Of a DNA stretch of 36,231 nt, positions 16,862-25,162 are shown piece by piece. Position 1 is the stretch's first letter. Each line of letters begins with the position of its first letter. This DNA comes from Flavobacteriales bacterium (GTDB taxonomy: Bacteria; Bacteroidota; Bacteroidia; JANQJC01). The stretch is taken from contig JANQJC010000024.1 in the NCBI GenBank assembly GCA_028281825.1, forward strand, positions 1-36,231. The letters run 5' to 3'. The notes beneath the pieces are model-generated. The model was not told where the DNA came from and did no database searches. It worked only from the letters and a program-made list of their open reading frames with translations. The translations under genes were made by a program, and so were the position numbers.

Positions 16862-16871
16862 TACGGTGTTA

Positions 16872-17387
16872 TTACTTATAATGGTTTCTGATAATACCTT
16901 CAATATTGCTTCTATCAACGTTTTTAGCAATAATTACTCCATTTTCATCCAACAAAAAGTTGGTGGGTATCCAGTCAATTCCCAATGATTTTATTTGTTC
17001 TGAATCATAACCTTTCATATCTGCAATGTGGTTAGGCCAGTATAAATTTTGCCTGATGATGTTTCTTCTCCATTGTTGTTCATTTTTATCCAGTGAAATA
17101 CTAATGATATCAATAGTTTTTCCGTTTATTTCAAAGTCTTTGTACCTGTCATAAAGGGCTACCAATTCAGGATTATGCTGTAGGCAATCCCCACACCAAC
17201 CGGCCCAAAAATTAACTAGCAAAATTTTGTTTTTATCATAAAAGGAGTGAAGGTTAATACTATCTCCTTGCAAGTTAATCCCCTTATAATCATCCAGTAT
17301 TTCATTCTTTGACGGTGTTGCCATATTATGGCAACTGGCTATGGTTAAAGCAAGCAAACCAATTTTAAGAATATTGGGAGCATTCAT
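16872..17387 (-). CDS. TlpA-like thioredoxin-fold lipoprotein
   Basis: From ATG 17387 the protein has 171 residues. A lipoprotein signal (MNAPNILKIGLLALTIASC) places the lipidated Cys at 19. The thioredoxin fold carries the active-site motif WAGWCGDC (Cys65/Cys68) and a cis-proline in WIPTNF (Pro141), as in TlpA/ResA-type periplasmic disulfide reductases. It probably acts on thiols in envelope proteins from a membrane anchor. The electron donor and substrate are unknown; no cytochrome c maturation genes are nearby. An upstream in-frame ATG at 17432 is unlikely, because it falls inside a TATATTTG promoter box and would bury the signal peptide. It is divergent from porZ. Confidence 0.9.
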   Translation of the reverse strand: MNAPNILKIGLLALTIASCHNMATPSKNEILDDYKGINLQGDSINLHSFYDKNKILLVNFWAGWCGDCLQHNPELVALYDRYKDFEINGKTIDIISISLDKNEQQWRRNIIRQNLYWPNHIADMKGYDSEQIKSLGIDWIPTNFLLDENGVIIAKNVDRSNIEGIIRNHYK

Positions 17388-17429
17388 TAATACAATTTTT
17401 ATTCTTGTGATACGTTTATTTTGATTGTG

Positions 17430-17437
17430 CAAATATA
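17430..17437 (-). promoter_or_regulatory. Bacteroidota -7 box for the TlpA-like gene
   Basis: On the minus strand TATATTTG matches TAnnTTTG and is 42 bases before ATG 17387. It decides the start choice, since transcription would begin downstream of the alternative ATG at 17432. Confidence 0.5.
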
Positions 17438-17474
17438 GGTTTGCTGAACAGCCTGCTTTTGTCGGTATTTAGCA

Positions 17475-17503
17475 TTGGTAATCATTTATATTCGCTAATT
17501 TTG
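17475..17503 (+). promoter_or_regulatory. Bacteroidota promoter for porZ
   Basis: TTG at 17475-17477, an 18-base spacer and TAATTTTG at 17496-17503 match the -33 and -7 elements. The leader before ATG 17513 would be only a few bases. A second -7-like box (TAGGTTTG, 17436-17443) lies upstream with a poorer -33. Confidence 0.5.
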
Positions 17504-17512
17504 GACATCCTT

Positions 17513-19819
17513 ATGATTAGATACTTTATTTTTCTTTCAGTTTTTGTTTTCCTTTCGTTGCAAACTACCAAAGGTCAGGGTATTGGCATTGGCGAATGGA
17601 GAACACACCTACCTTATAATAATGGCGTAGCTGCTGTTGATGCAGGAGACATTATATACTGTGCTTCTGGTTCAGGCCTGTTTTCATACAGTAAAACAGA
17701 TAATAGCCTGGAAAAGTTGTCAAAAGTAACGGGATTAAGTGATGTAGGCATCGCAGCCCTCACATATGACAAGGCCAACAACACCCTGGTAATAGTATAC
17801 AGAAACGCTAATATAGACCTGATACAGAACAAACAAATTATTAATATATCAGACATCAAACGCAAAACCATATTGGGTAACAAGAACATCAATGGTGTCT
17901 TTATGATTGACGAGTATGTTTATATTTCTTCTGGTTTTGGAATAGTGGTGGTAGATATTATTAAAAAAGAGGTAAGGGATACCTATATTATTGGTCCTGA
18001 CGCAAGTTTTATTGAGGTTTTTGCTATTACTACAGACGGGACTAATTTGATTGCTGCAACCGAGGATGGTATTTATTATGCACCGCTTTCAAATCCTAAC
18101 CTGGCAAATTTTGGGGTTTGGAATAAGTATACGGATATACCTGTTGGTTCTTATCAGGATGTGTGTTTTGTGAATGGGATGCTCTATGCACAATTTGAGC
18201 ACACTGATCATGATACCATCTTTACATATGATGGTGCTGTTTGGGATAGGTTAGACGTGAACGAACATACCGATGTTAAGTTTTTAGAAGCTGCCAAAAA
18301 CCAATTGATAGTAGGTAGCTCCGGGTACTTTGATTCTTATAATGCCAATCATGAAATAGTCTATCATATATTTGATTATGGGTTTGCTTCGCCCCGGCCA
18401 AGGCAGGTTTTTGTTGATGATGAGGATAAATACTGGATAGCAGATTTTGAGTCAGGATTGGTAAGGTATGAGCCACCTTTTAATTTTAGTAAGGTATATC
18501 CTAATGGGCCTGAGAGTAAGTCGGTATCTGCTGTAGATGCAGTTGGTGGCGATGTGTGGGCAGTATCAGGTGGTAAAAACGATATATGGGGTGGTAATGG
18601 TGATAGGTCAGGCACCTATTCTTATATTGATGATGTTTGGGACACCCAAAATGCAAGGGATGGTTTCGGTTTGGATACTATTGAAGATGTGCTAACAGTC
18701 GCTGTCAACCCTAGCAATCCAAATGTAGTTTATGCGGGTTCTTGGGGTAAGGGTTTATTGGAGTTCACCAACGGGGAGTTAAGCAAAGTATACAACCACA
18801 CCAATAGCTCACTACAAAAGACTGGATTACCTTTTTATCACCTGAGAGTAGGTGGATTGAAATATGACTCACAAGGTAATATGTGGGTGAGTAATTCTGA
18901 TGTGAAACGGGTAATAAGTGTATTAAAACCCAATGGCCAATGGAAATCATTTGACCCAGGCCCTGTTTTTGGGCAAAACTCAACCTTCTCAATTGAAGTG
19001 AATGATATCAATCAAAAATGGCTGTTGACCAGGAGCCTTGGCATTTTGGTTTTTGATGATGGGGGTACTATTGACGATACGAATGATGACCAATACAGAA
19101 GGTTGACCACAACAATTGGTAATGGAGCTTTACCCAGTGCTGATGTGTATAGCATAGCCAATGACCATGACAATGAAATGTGGATTGGAACTTCAAAAGG
19201 CGTAGCTGTGTTTTACAACCCCAGTGCAATATTTAACAATGGAAACTTCGATTGCCAACAGATACTTGTAGAACAAGATGGTTTTGCTCAGTATTTATTG
19301 GAGTCAGAGATAGTTACAGCAATTGCTATTGACGGAGGTAACAGGAAATGGTTGGGCACACAAAGTGCTGGAGTATTCTTAATGTCTGAAGATGGTACAG
19401 AAGAAATTTATCACTTTACTGAAGATAATAGCCCATTGCTTTCCAACACTATTACCAGCATTGGTATTGACCATGAAACGGGAGAGGTATATTTTGGGAC
19501 TGGTGAAGGTATTATCTCCTTCAAGAGTACTGCTACACAAGGTGGTGATACTAATGAGAACGTTTATGCATATCCAAACCCTGTGAGGAATGACTATGAT
19601 GGCCCTGTAGCTGTTAAAGGGTTGGTGACTAATGCTGATGTGAAAATAACAGACGTGAGCGGTAACCTGATGCTAGCTACCAATGCCGAAGGAGGTCAAG
19701 TGGTGTGGAACGGAAAAGACTTGGATGGACAAAGAGCCAAATCGGGTGTGTACTTGGTTTTCGCCTCAAATGAGGATGGTTCAGAGACTGTAGTTACCAA
19801 GATACTATTTATCAATTAA
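17513..19819 (+). CDS. porZ: PorZ-like type IX secretion system protein
   Basis: From ATG 17513 the protein has 768 residues with a signal peptide (MIRYFIFLSVFVFLSLQTTKGQ) ending just before GIGIGEWRTHLPYN. That opening, the repeated WIGT/KWLGT beta-propeller blades (DNEMWIGTSKGVAVF, RKWLGTQSAGVFLM) and a C-terminal sorting-like domain (VYAYPNPV...DVSGNLML...SGVYLVFAS) are the PorZ layout of two propellers plus CTD. In Porphyromonas gingivalis PorZ is a surface partner of the PorU sortase complex and binds anionic LPS to supply it for cargo attachment. An upstream TTG at 17441 is in frame but would place 24 residues before a good signal peptide, so ATG 17513 is chosen. recO follows 13 bases downstream, an association I recall from other Bacteroidota. 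Confidence 0.88.
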   Translation: MIRYFIFLSVFVFLSLQTTKGQGIGIGEWRTHLPYNNGVAAVDAGDIIYCASGSGLFSYSKTDNSLEKLSKVTGLSDVGIAALTYDKANNTLVIVYRNANIDLIQNKQIINISDIKRKTILGNKNINGVFMIDEYVYISSGFGIVVVDIIKKEVRDTYIIGPDASFIEVFAITTDGTNLIAATEDGIYYAPLSNPNLANFGVWNKYTDIPVGSYQDVCFVNGMLYAQFEHTDHDTIFTYDGAVWDRLDVNEHTDVKFLEAAKNQLIVGSSGYFDSYNANHEIVYHIFDYGFASPRPRQVFVDDEDKYWIADFESGLVRYEPPFNFSKVYPNGPESKSVSAVDAVGGDVWAVSGGKNDIWGGNGDRSGTYSYIDDVWDTQNARDGFGLDTIEDVLTVAVNPSNPNVVYAGSWGKGLLEFTNGELSKVYNHTNSSLQKTGLPFYHLRVGGLKYDSQGNMWVSNSDVKRVISVLKPNGQWKSFDPGPVFGQNSTFSIEVNDINQKWLLTRSLGILVFDDGGTIDDTNDDQYRRLTTTIGNGALPSADVYSIANDHDNEMWIGTSKGVAVFYNPSAIFNNGNFDCQQILVEQDGFAQYLLESEIVTAIAIDGGNRKWLGTQSAGVFLMSEDGTEEIYHFTEDNSPLLSNTITSIGIDHETGEVYFGTGEGIISFKSTATQGGDTNENVYAYPNPVRNDYDGPVAVKGLVTNADVKITDVSGNLMLATNAEGGQVVWNGKDLDGQRAKSGVYLVFASNEDGSETVVTKILFIN

Positions 19820-19832
19820 TATCTACTAAGGA

Positions 19833-20564
19833 ATGATCTGTACAGCCAGGGGGATCGTTCTTCGAACTTTTAAGCATACTGACAACTCAGTAATAGCCAA
19901 AGTATACACTGACCAATTTGGCCTGCAAAGCCTATTAATAAAAGTTGGTAAGACAGCCAGGTCGAAAAACAAGGCCAGTATGCTTCAGCCTTTATCTTGT
20001 CTTGAATTATCTATTTATTTCAAGGAAAAGAATAACCTTCAATCGGTGCGAGAATTTACTAACCATGTGGTGTTTACATCTATACCCTTTGACACATTAA
20101 AAAGCTCCATTGCCCTATTTATGGCTGAAATGATGTATAGATGTATCAAGGAAGAAGAACAAAACCTGGACTTATACAACTTTTTTATAAGCCAGATTAA
20201 GCAACTTGACCTAACAGAAGATAGGTTGGATGTAAATAACTTTCACTTAAAGTTCTTGGTTAACTTTTCCAGATATCTGGGATTTTATCCTGGTAACAAC
20301 CATTTTCAATCAGCTGTTTTTGACCTTTCAGAGGGTGTGTTTATACAGCATGGGCATATAAATGAATACAGGTTGGAGCGAGAATTAAGTGAAGCATTGC
20401 AAAGAGTGCTGGAAAGTTCTGCAATAAACGCCCCAGCGCCTAAAATAAGCGCCGTAGAGCGCAGATTACTTCTAAAAGCGCTGATAGATTACTACACGCT
20501 TCATTTACCCGGCATGGGACCCGTAAAATCACGTGAAGTGCTAGAGACAGTATTGAATGATTAG
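19833..20564 (+). CDS. recO: DNA repair protein RecO
   Basis: The 243-residue protein has the RecO N-terminal OB fold (MICTARGIVLRTFKHTDNSV; LIKVGKTARSKNKASMLQPL) and the C-terminal helical domain (FLVNFSRYLGFYP, ending KSREVLETVL). RecO works with RecR to load RecA onto SSB-coated single-stranded DNA in recombinational repair. The zinc-binding Cys cluster of some RecO proteins is absent, as in Escherichia coli. The start is 13 bases after the porZ stop, so it is probably co-transcribed. Its last 4 bases overlap the end of the convergent S46 peptidase gene. Confidence 0.93.
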   Translation: MICTARGIVLRTFKHTDNSVIAKVYTDQFGLQSLLIKVGKTARSKNKASMLQPLSCLELSIYFKEKNNLQSVREFTNHVVFTSIPFDTLKSSIALFMAEMMYRCIKEEEQNLDLYNFFISQIKQLDLTEDRLDVNNFHLKFLVNFSRYLGFYPGNNHFQSAVFDLSEGVFIQHGHINEYRLERELSEALQRVLESSAINAPAPKISAVERRLLLKALIDYYTLHLPGMGPVKSREVLETVLND

Positions 20565-22702
20565 TTGGCGAATTTTAGTTCGTCAATCAACCTTTGACAC
20601 TTAGCGTATTTATCAATGATAAATAATACATAACGCACATCCACACTTATGGTGCGGTTGATTTCTGGCTCATAAATAAGGTCAGATACCATAGACTCCC
20701 AGTTGCCATCAAAGGCAATACCAATCAAATTGCCTTCACCATCAATTACCGGGCTACCTGAATTACCACCTGTGATATCATTAGACGAGATAAAACAGAC
20801 AGGGAGTTCACCTTTTTCATTGGCGTACTGGCCGTAGTCTTTGTTCATCAGTAGGTCATGCAAACCCCCTGGTACTGAGAATTCTTCATCGCCAGGCTTT
20901 TCTTTCTCCAGGATTTCTTGGCCTATGGTGTAATAACTGAACTCTTTGCCATCAGCTTTATATGGTTCAACCTGCCCAAAAGACATGCGCATGGAGAAGT
21001 TAGCATCAGGAAAGAAGAGTTTGTCAGGTCGCATTTTTCTCAACCCTTCTATGTATATTTTCATTGACTCTTCCCTTTGCAAATTGCCCATTTCAGTTTG
21101 AGCCATTATACTTCTGTACATTGCAATTCCATCCAATAAAATTTCCATACCAGGGTCTTTGTCCAATTGTTTGAATGAAGGTTTCTTCAAGAATTTCTTG
21201 AGTTTAGTGGTGTCTGCAAGCATTGATTTACCGTAGATTTTTTCCGCATATACCTCAAACCTGCTCTTTCCTTTTTTCGCCTTGCTTTTTAGGAATGTTT
21301 TTGAATTAAAAAAGTCAGGACGCTGTTGGATAGGCAAGTCATTATGCATTGCTTCCATCAATTCGGCAAACACTTTCTGGTCTGTATTTGGTTCATAGCC
21401 CTTATAGTTTTCGGTAAGCCCTTCACTTATGCTAGTCAATAAAGATTCCCATCGGCTTTTGTCTTCAGGGTTCGACTGCATAGCTGTGTGCAACCTCCAT
21501 AAAGTGAAGTTTTTGGCAGTCAAATTGGTACTAAAAAGGGCCATATTCAGATAGGTATTTGCTTTTGATGCCACTTTTGAGTCTTCATAGCTTCTCTTAA
21601 TATCATCAACAACAGTTCCGTATCTTTCATTTTTCTCAGGAGTTTCCTTTGCCCAAGCGTTGAATGTTTTTTCAAGAGCCAGCTTTTCCTTCATCAATCC
21701 AGTTTTACCAGCTCTTTCAATAACTCCCTTAAAGTATTTATGACTATTTGCCAGTGAAGCATAATCAGACGCCAAAGCAAGTCTCACAGACTCATCAGCA
21801 TCCATATCAGCTTTCATTACTTTCAACTTTTTGCCCATCAAGTTCACATAGTCTGGGTACTCATTGGTAAGCAAGTAATTGATAGCTCCACTAGGTATAT
21901 ATCTTTCAGTGCTTCCAGGAAACCCAACAGTCATGCTAAACATGCCCTCTTTAGCACCTTTTAGTGAAACAGGTAAAAAGTGCCTTGGCTTCAACGGTTT
22001 GTTTTTTGTAGAAAAATCCGCAGGCTCGTTATCTTCACCAGCATAAACACGGAAGATGGAAAAATCACCCGTATGTCTTGGCCACATCCAGTTATCGGTA
22101 TCACCACCAAATTTTCCTACCGAAGCAGGAGGTGTGCCCACCAACCTAATATCTCTGTATACCTTATAAACTTCTAAGTAATACTCAGAACCACTATACA
22201 TAGAAGAGACTGTTACCTTATAGTTATCGCCATACTGCTCTGAATACTCTGACTCTACTGTCCACATTTCCGCCTCTGGGTCATCTGCTACAATAACCCT
22301 ATCCGTCACATCAACCAACTCTACCAAGAATGAAATGGTCAAGCCTGGTACGTTTAGTTCTTCTTCAAATGACTTGGCCCAAAAGCCATTGTCTAGGTGG
22401 TTTTCTTGAGTAGTGCTTAAAGAAGCAATGGCATCGTAACCGCAATGGTGATTGGTAAACAAAAGACCTTTATCAGAGACTACTTCAGCTGTGCAAAATG
22501 TTCCAAACTGAACAATAGCATCTTTAATACTGGAGTTATTGATGCTGTATATATCTTCAGGGGATAGCTTGCCACCAAGTGTGGTAATTTTACCTTGCAT
22601 TTGTTTAATCTGCAAAGGCAACCACATTCCTTCATCGGCAGAGGCAGTTACAAAAAGTAAGCTGGCTAGTAGGCTGAGAAAAATATTTTTAAAGATTTTC
22701 AT
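20561..22702 (-). CDS. S46 family dipeptidyl-peptidase (DPP7-like)
   Basis: From ATG 22702 the protein has 713 residues with a signal peptide (MKIFKNIFLSLLASLLFVTASA). It has the S46 chymotrypsin-like serine peptidase signatures: catalytic His in LLFTNHHCGYDA (residues 81-92), the block GGDTDNWMWPRHTGDF and nucleophile Ser near 648 in TGGNSGSPVID. These periplasmic enzymes release dipeptides from oligopeptides for uptake. The specificity position reads IAFDGNWE, with Gly as in DPP7 (hydrophobic P1) where DPP11 has Arg for acidic P1, so DPP7-type specificity is inferred. An upstream ATG at 22747 precedes the promoter box at 22727-22734 and is rejected as the start. Confidence 0.93.
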   Translation of the reverse strand: MKIFKNIFLSLLASLLFVTASADEGMWLPLQIKQMQGKITTLGGKLSPEDIYSINNSSIKDAIVQFGTFCTAEVVSDKGLLFTNHHCGYDAIASLSTTQENHLDNGFWAKSFEEELNVPGLTISFLVELVDVTDRVIVADDPEAEMWTVESEYSEQYGDNYKVTVSSMYSGSEYYLEVYKVYRDIRLVGTPPASVGKFGGDTDNWMWPRHTGDFSIFRVYAGEDNEPADFSTKNKPLKPRHFLPVSLKGAKEGMFSMTVGFPGSTERYIPSGAINYLLTNEYPDYVNLMGKKLKVMKADMDADESVRLALASDYASLANSHKYFKGVIERAGKTGLMKEKLALEKTFNAWAKETPEKNERYGTVVDDIKRSYEDSKVASKANTYLNMALFSTNLTAKNFTLWRLHTAMQSNPEDKSRWESLLTSISEGLTENYKGYEPNTDQKVFAELMEAMHNDLPIQQRPDFFNSKTFLKSKAKKGKSRFEVYAEKIYGKSMLADTTKLKKFLKKPSFKQLDKDPGMEILLDGIAMYRSIMAQTEMGNLQREESMKIYIEGLRKMRPDKLFFPDANFSMRMSFGQVEPYKADGKEFSYYTIGQEILEKEKPGDEEFSVPGGLHDLLMNKDYGQYANEKGELPVCFISSNDITGGNSGSPVIDGEGNLIGIAFDGNWESMVSDLIYEPEINRTISVDVRYVLFIIDKYAKCQRLIDELKFAN

Positions 22703-22726
22703 AAGTGTATTGTATTGTAAAGGCCG

Positions 22727-22734
22727 CAAAGATA
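22727..22734 (-). promoter_or_regulatory. Bacteroidota -7 box for the S46 peptidase gene
   Basis: On the minus strand TATCTTTG matches TAnnTTTG and is 24 bases before ATG 22702. It supports that start over the in-frame ATG at 22747. Confidence 0.5.
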
Positions 22735-22819
22735 GCAGAAAAGCCAAAAAATCTAGGGCCCATAACCTTGTTAATCGGCCACAGGCTCATAAATAATGTT
22801 AAAACGTTTTTAATAGAAA

Positions 22820-23257
22820 TTATTTGCCGTCCATTAGGGCTTCTAGCTCCTCAAGGAATTTTTTGGCAGTAATGGGGCATAAGTAGTTTTTGTAGTAGAA
22901 TTCACCTCCCCAATTCCATGTTTTCTTTTCAAGTGTTTTTACCCGCCCATCCTTCACGTAGATGTATTGAATAGTCACGGCTTCATCATCTTTTATAGTT
23001 TCTTCACTAAAACCTTCAGGATACTTGCTTATGATATCTTTTAAGTAGTTTGCAGGCATTTCCTGTAAGCAAACAGTATGGTTGCTGATGTAGTCGTTAC
23101 AGCAATTTTCAAGCAAGCGGGCATTGCTTTCAGCTTTCTTGGTTACACTCTCTTCAGGTAGGTTCAAAGTGCTTGCAACGTTGTAAGACAATTCATCATC
23201 CTGAGCTAAAGCAACAAGCGCAAACGCAGTAAAAAAATATGTAAAGAGTACCTTCAT
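22820..23257 (-). CDS. Small secreted protein of unknown function
   Basis: The 145-residue protein has a signal peptide (MKVLFTYFFTAFALVALAQ) and a mature region of about 126 residues. It contains four cysteines (ENCCNDYISNHTVC, then NYLCPIT), which may form disulfides in the periplasm. The central part is helical and the C-terminus ends FLEELEALMDGK. I do not recognise a family. It has 80 bases upstream before the end of the coiled-coil lipoprotein gene on the same strand, and no clear promoter of its own, so it may be the last gene of that run. Confidence 0.7.
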   Translation of the reverse strand: MKVLFTYFFTAFALVALAQDDELSYNVASTLNLPEESVTKKAESNARLLENCCNDYISNHTVCLQEMPANYLKDIISKYPEGFSEETIKDDEAVTIQYIYVKDGRVKTLEKKTWNWGGEFYYKNYLCPITAKKFLEELEALMDGK

Positions 23258-23337
23258 GAGTACCCTTATACCACGTTGACCAGATTAAGGTTCTCAAAAC
23301 CTCGATTTTATCGACAAACGACAAAAACTATTACTAA

Positions 23338-24204
23338 TTAGTCTTTTACTACAACCAGGTACTTACTGGTTTTCCAGAACTCATATGGGTCTTTCACAAT
23401 AAGGCTATCCACCATTTTATCACTTTCTTTTAGCTCGTATGAGCCGCTTGGGTGAACAGAAATGACCTTGGCTTTTTTGCTGCCTATTGCAAAGGCCTTT
23501 TTATTCAGAATGTCTATTTGGGTAAAATGCGTTACGTCAATATCAGGTGATATTTTTTCTGTTTTACCCAAGCCAATGAAACCACCTTCTTTGGTAATGA
23601 CCCCCTTGTTTTTCAGGTCTTTGTCTTCACCTACTACGTAATAAGCCCTGTTCATTTCTTTTCTCTGACCTTCTAGCAATTCAGATTTTTGTTCGCTTTC
23701 TGTTGCTAGCTTGTCTACGTCTTGAACAAGGTTTTCAATAATGATATCAAGATTGGTCAACTCGGTCTTCAAAGATTCTATTTCCATGTCTCTGTCTATA
23801 ATCTCTTGTTCCAATTCTTTAACCAGCGCTTGCAATTTAGAGCCTTGACCTTGTGAATTCTTAAGTTGCTTATTAAGTGTTGCAATCTTCTTCTTGTTTT
23901 CCTGCATCAAGTTGTATATCAGTTGTATATCCTCCTTGATAAGGTCTTTTTGGTTAGCATTGTTTTCTATTCCCTCCTTTGTTCTGGCGGTGATAATTTT
24001 TTCTTTTGCTTTGATAGTGTCTAGGTTGGCTTGTATCTCTTCAAACGAAGAAATAAAAGTATCTATAGACTGGTCATCTTGTTCTGCTTGTTGCTTAAGC
24101 AGTTCGTTTTCTTGCTGCAACTGTTTGTATTCCGGGCTGTCTTCAACTTTGGTGCATGATGATGCCAGCATGGCAACAATAGCGAGTAAGGTTAGGTATC
24201 TCAT
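23338..24204 (-). CDS. Coiled-coil lipoprotein, function unknown
   Basis: The 288-residue protein begins with a lipoprotein signal (MRYLTLLAIVAMLASSC, lipidated Cys17). A long coiled coil (about residues 22-185, QLQQENELLKQQAEQ onward) leads to a small C-terminal globular domain with YYVVGEDKDLKNKGVITKEG near residues 198-217 and GGFIGLGKTEKISPD. I recall this C-terminal pattern in many Bacteroidota lipoproteins, some named as collagen-binding adhesins; I would not transfer that function. It should be anchored to the inner or outer membrane with a stalk in the periplasm. It starts 19 bases after the stop of the next coiled-coil gene, so the two are likely co-expressed. Confidence 0.82.
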   Translation of the reverse strand: MRYLTLLAIVAMLASSCTKVEDSPEYKQLQQENELLKQQAEQDDQSIDTFISSFEEIQANLDTIKAKEKIITARTKEGIENNANQKDLIKEDIQLIYNLMQENKKKIATLNKQLKNSQGQGSKLQALVKELEQEIIDRDMEIESLKTELTNLDIIIENLVQDVDKLATESEQKSELLEGQRKEMNRAYYVVGEDKDLKNKGVITKEGGFIGLGKTEKISPDIDVTHFTQIDILNKKAFAIGSKKAKVISVHPSGSYELKESDKMVDSLIVKDPYEFWKTSKYLVVVKD

Positions 24205-24223
24205 AGCTGTTTTGTGTTTGGTT

Positions 24224-25126
24224 TTATCTTAAAAGGTATGAACTTACGGAACTTAATTGCCCATCGACATATATTTCAAAAAGGTAGGTGCCGGGTGCAA
24301 GAACTCTCTCATCTTCCTCATATGTCATGCACAAGTCAAGTTTCTTCTTCTCATAATCAATCAACTCACTAGCGCTGTACATAACCTGTTCGCCGCTTGG
24401 GCCCTTGAACGATCCGGAACCTACCAGTTTATTTCCTAACGGCAGGCCCTCGGGAGTTATTATACGCAGGTATAGCGTTTTTTTGCCAGAGCGGGCAATT
24501 TGGTTTTCCAGTAGGCTAAAGCATGCTTCCAGTTTGTTTGTCTTTTTAGCGAGCGAGGTTTCACTATACGTTCCGTTTCGTCTCTTTTTTGAGGCTTTTA
24601 TTTGAACATACTCAACCTTGAGTTTAGCACCTGTAGTAACTTTCTCCTGCAGGTCGTTTTTCTCAACAGATAACGCAGCTACGTTGTGGCTAAGCACCAT
24701 GTTTTCTCGCTGTAAGGCAAGGTTTTCAGTCATTAACTCATCTATCTTTTCAAGATACTCATCTTTCAGCCTTTTCACTGTTTCAAGCTCTTCCCTTAGC
24801 TCTTTAATCAGGTTTTCAGCATTATGTCCTTTTTTCAGCAGCACCCTTATTTTTTCTTGCTGCGCTTTTATCTTGTCATTAGCCTCAATCACCAAACTAT
24901 CAAGATTGGCGGCAATACCCATGTAATTATTCAACTCATTGGTAGTAGCCAAAAGCTCACTACCTAGGTCTACCCTTACCACAATAAGACTATCAATTTG
25001 CTGGTTGAAGCTTTTAACTGCAGCATCATGAGTAAAAAGCTGAAAAACATTCCAGCTCAGGGATATAAGCAAGAGGATAACTAAAGTGATAAGTATTGAA
25101 CGTTGACTTTTCTTCTTTTCGTCCAT
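24224..25126 (-). CDS. Membrane-anchored coiled-coil protein, function unknown
   Basis: The 300-residue protein has a short cytoplasmic N-terminus, one membrane segment (residues 11-30, ILITLVILLLISLSWNVF), then a coiled coil (about 36-170). The C-terminal beta domain (about 195-300) contains TLYLRIITPEGLPLG and PGTYLFEIYVDG, resembling a small Ig-like fold. Topology suggests a periplasmic stalk anchored in the inner membrane. The layout mirrors the adjacent lipoprotein (anchor, coil, compact C-terminus), so they may form a complex, which is inference. No enzymatic motif is visible. Confidence 0.8.
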   Translation of the reverse strand: MDEKKKSQRSILITLVILLLISLSWNVFQLFTHDAAVKSFNQQIDSLIVVRVDLGSELLATTNELNNYMGIAANLDSLVIEANDKIKAQQEKIRVLLKKGHNAENLIKELREELETVKRLKDEYLEKIDELMTENLALQRENMVLSHNVAALSVEKNDLQEKVTTGAKLKVEYVQIKASKKRRNGTYSETSLAKKTNKLEACFSLLENQIARSGKKTLYLRIITPEGLPLGNKLVGSGSFKGPSGEQVMYSASELIDYEKKKLDLCMTYEEDERVLAPGTYLFEIYVDGQLSSVSSYLLR

Positions 25127-25154
25127 TGGGTTAATAATGAGATTTTATGGTGGG

Positions 25155-25162
25155 CAAATTTA
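25155..25162 (-). promoter_or_regulatory. Bacteroidota -7 box for the coiled-coil gene pair
   Basis: On the minus strand TAAATTTG matches TAnnTTTG and is 28 bases before ATG 25126. It overlaps the stop of the DUF2807 gene, so the coiled-coil pair may be transcribed both independently and from upstream. Confidence 0.4.

Larger units (their letters stand above)
16374..16871. other. 498-bp A+T-rich gene-free region with TTGAYAA-type repeats
   Basis: No convincing gene is present on either strand. The region is markedly A+T-richer than its surroundings. It holds a 13-bp direct repeat TTGTTGAYAACTC at 16629-16641 and 16646-16658. TTGACAA also occurs at 16571-16577 and inverted at 16693-16699, and TAACT/AGTTA forms a small inverted repeat around 16671-16692. 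Three single-mismatch relatives of the DnaA box TTATNCACA occur (16647-16655 and 16833-16841 on the minus strand, 16797-16805 on the plus strand), but there is no perfect one. It contains the promoter of the MORN operon at its left end and a plus-strand promoter-like sequence at its right end. It could be a regulatory region, a replication-related locus or simply neutral A+T-rich DNA. Confidence 0.55.

Noticed and set aside
17441-17512. TTG start for porZ 24 codons upstream
   Set aside because: It overlaps promoter-like sequence and would place 24 residues before a good signal peptide beginning at ATG 17513.
20529-20537. TCACGTGAA core inside recO as a third parS site
   Set aside because: Only the 9-base core matches; the flanks (AAAA and GTG) do not fit TGTTNCACGTGAAACA.
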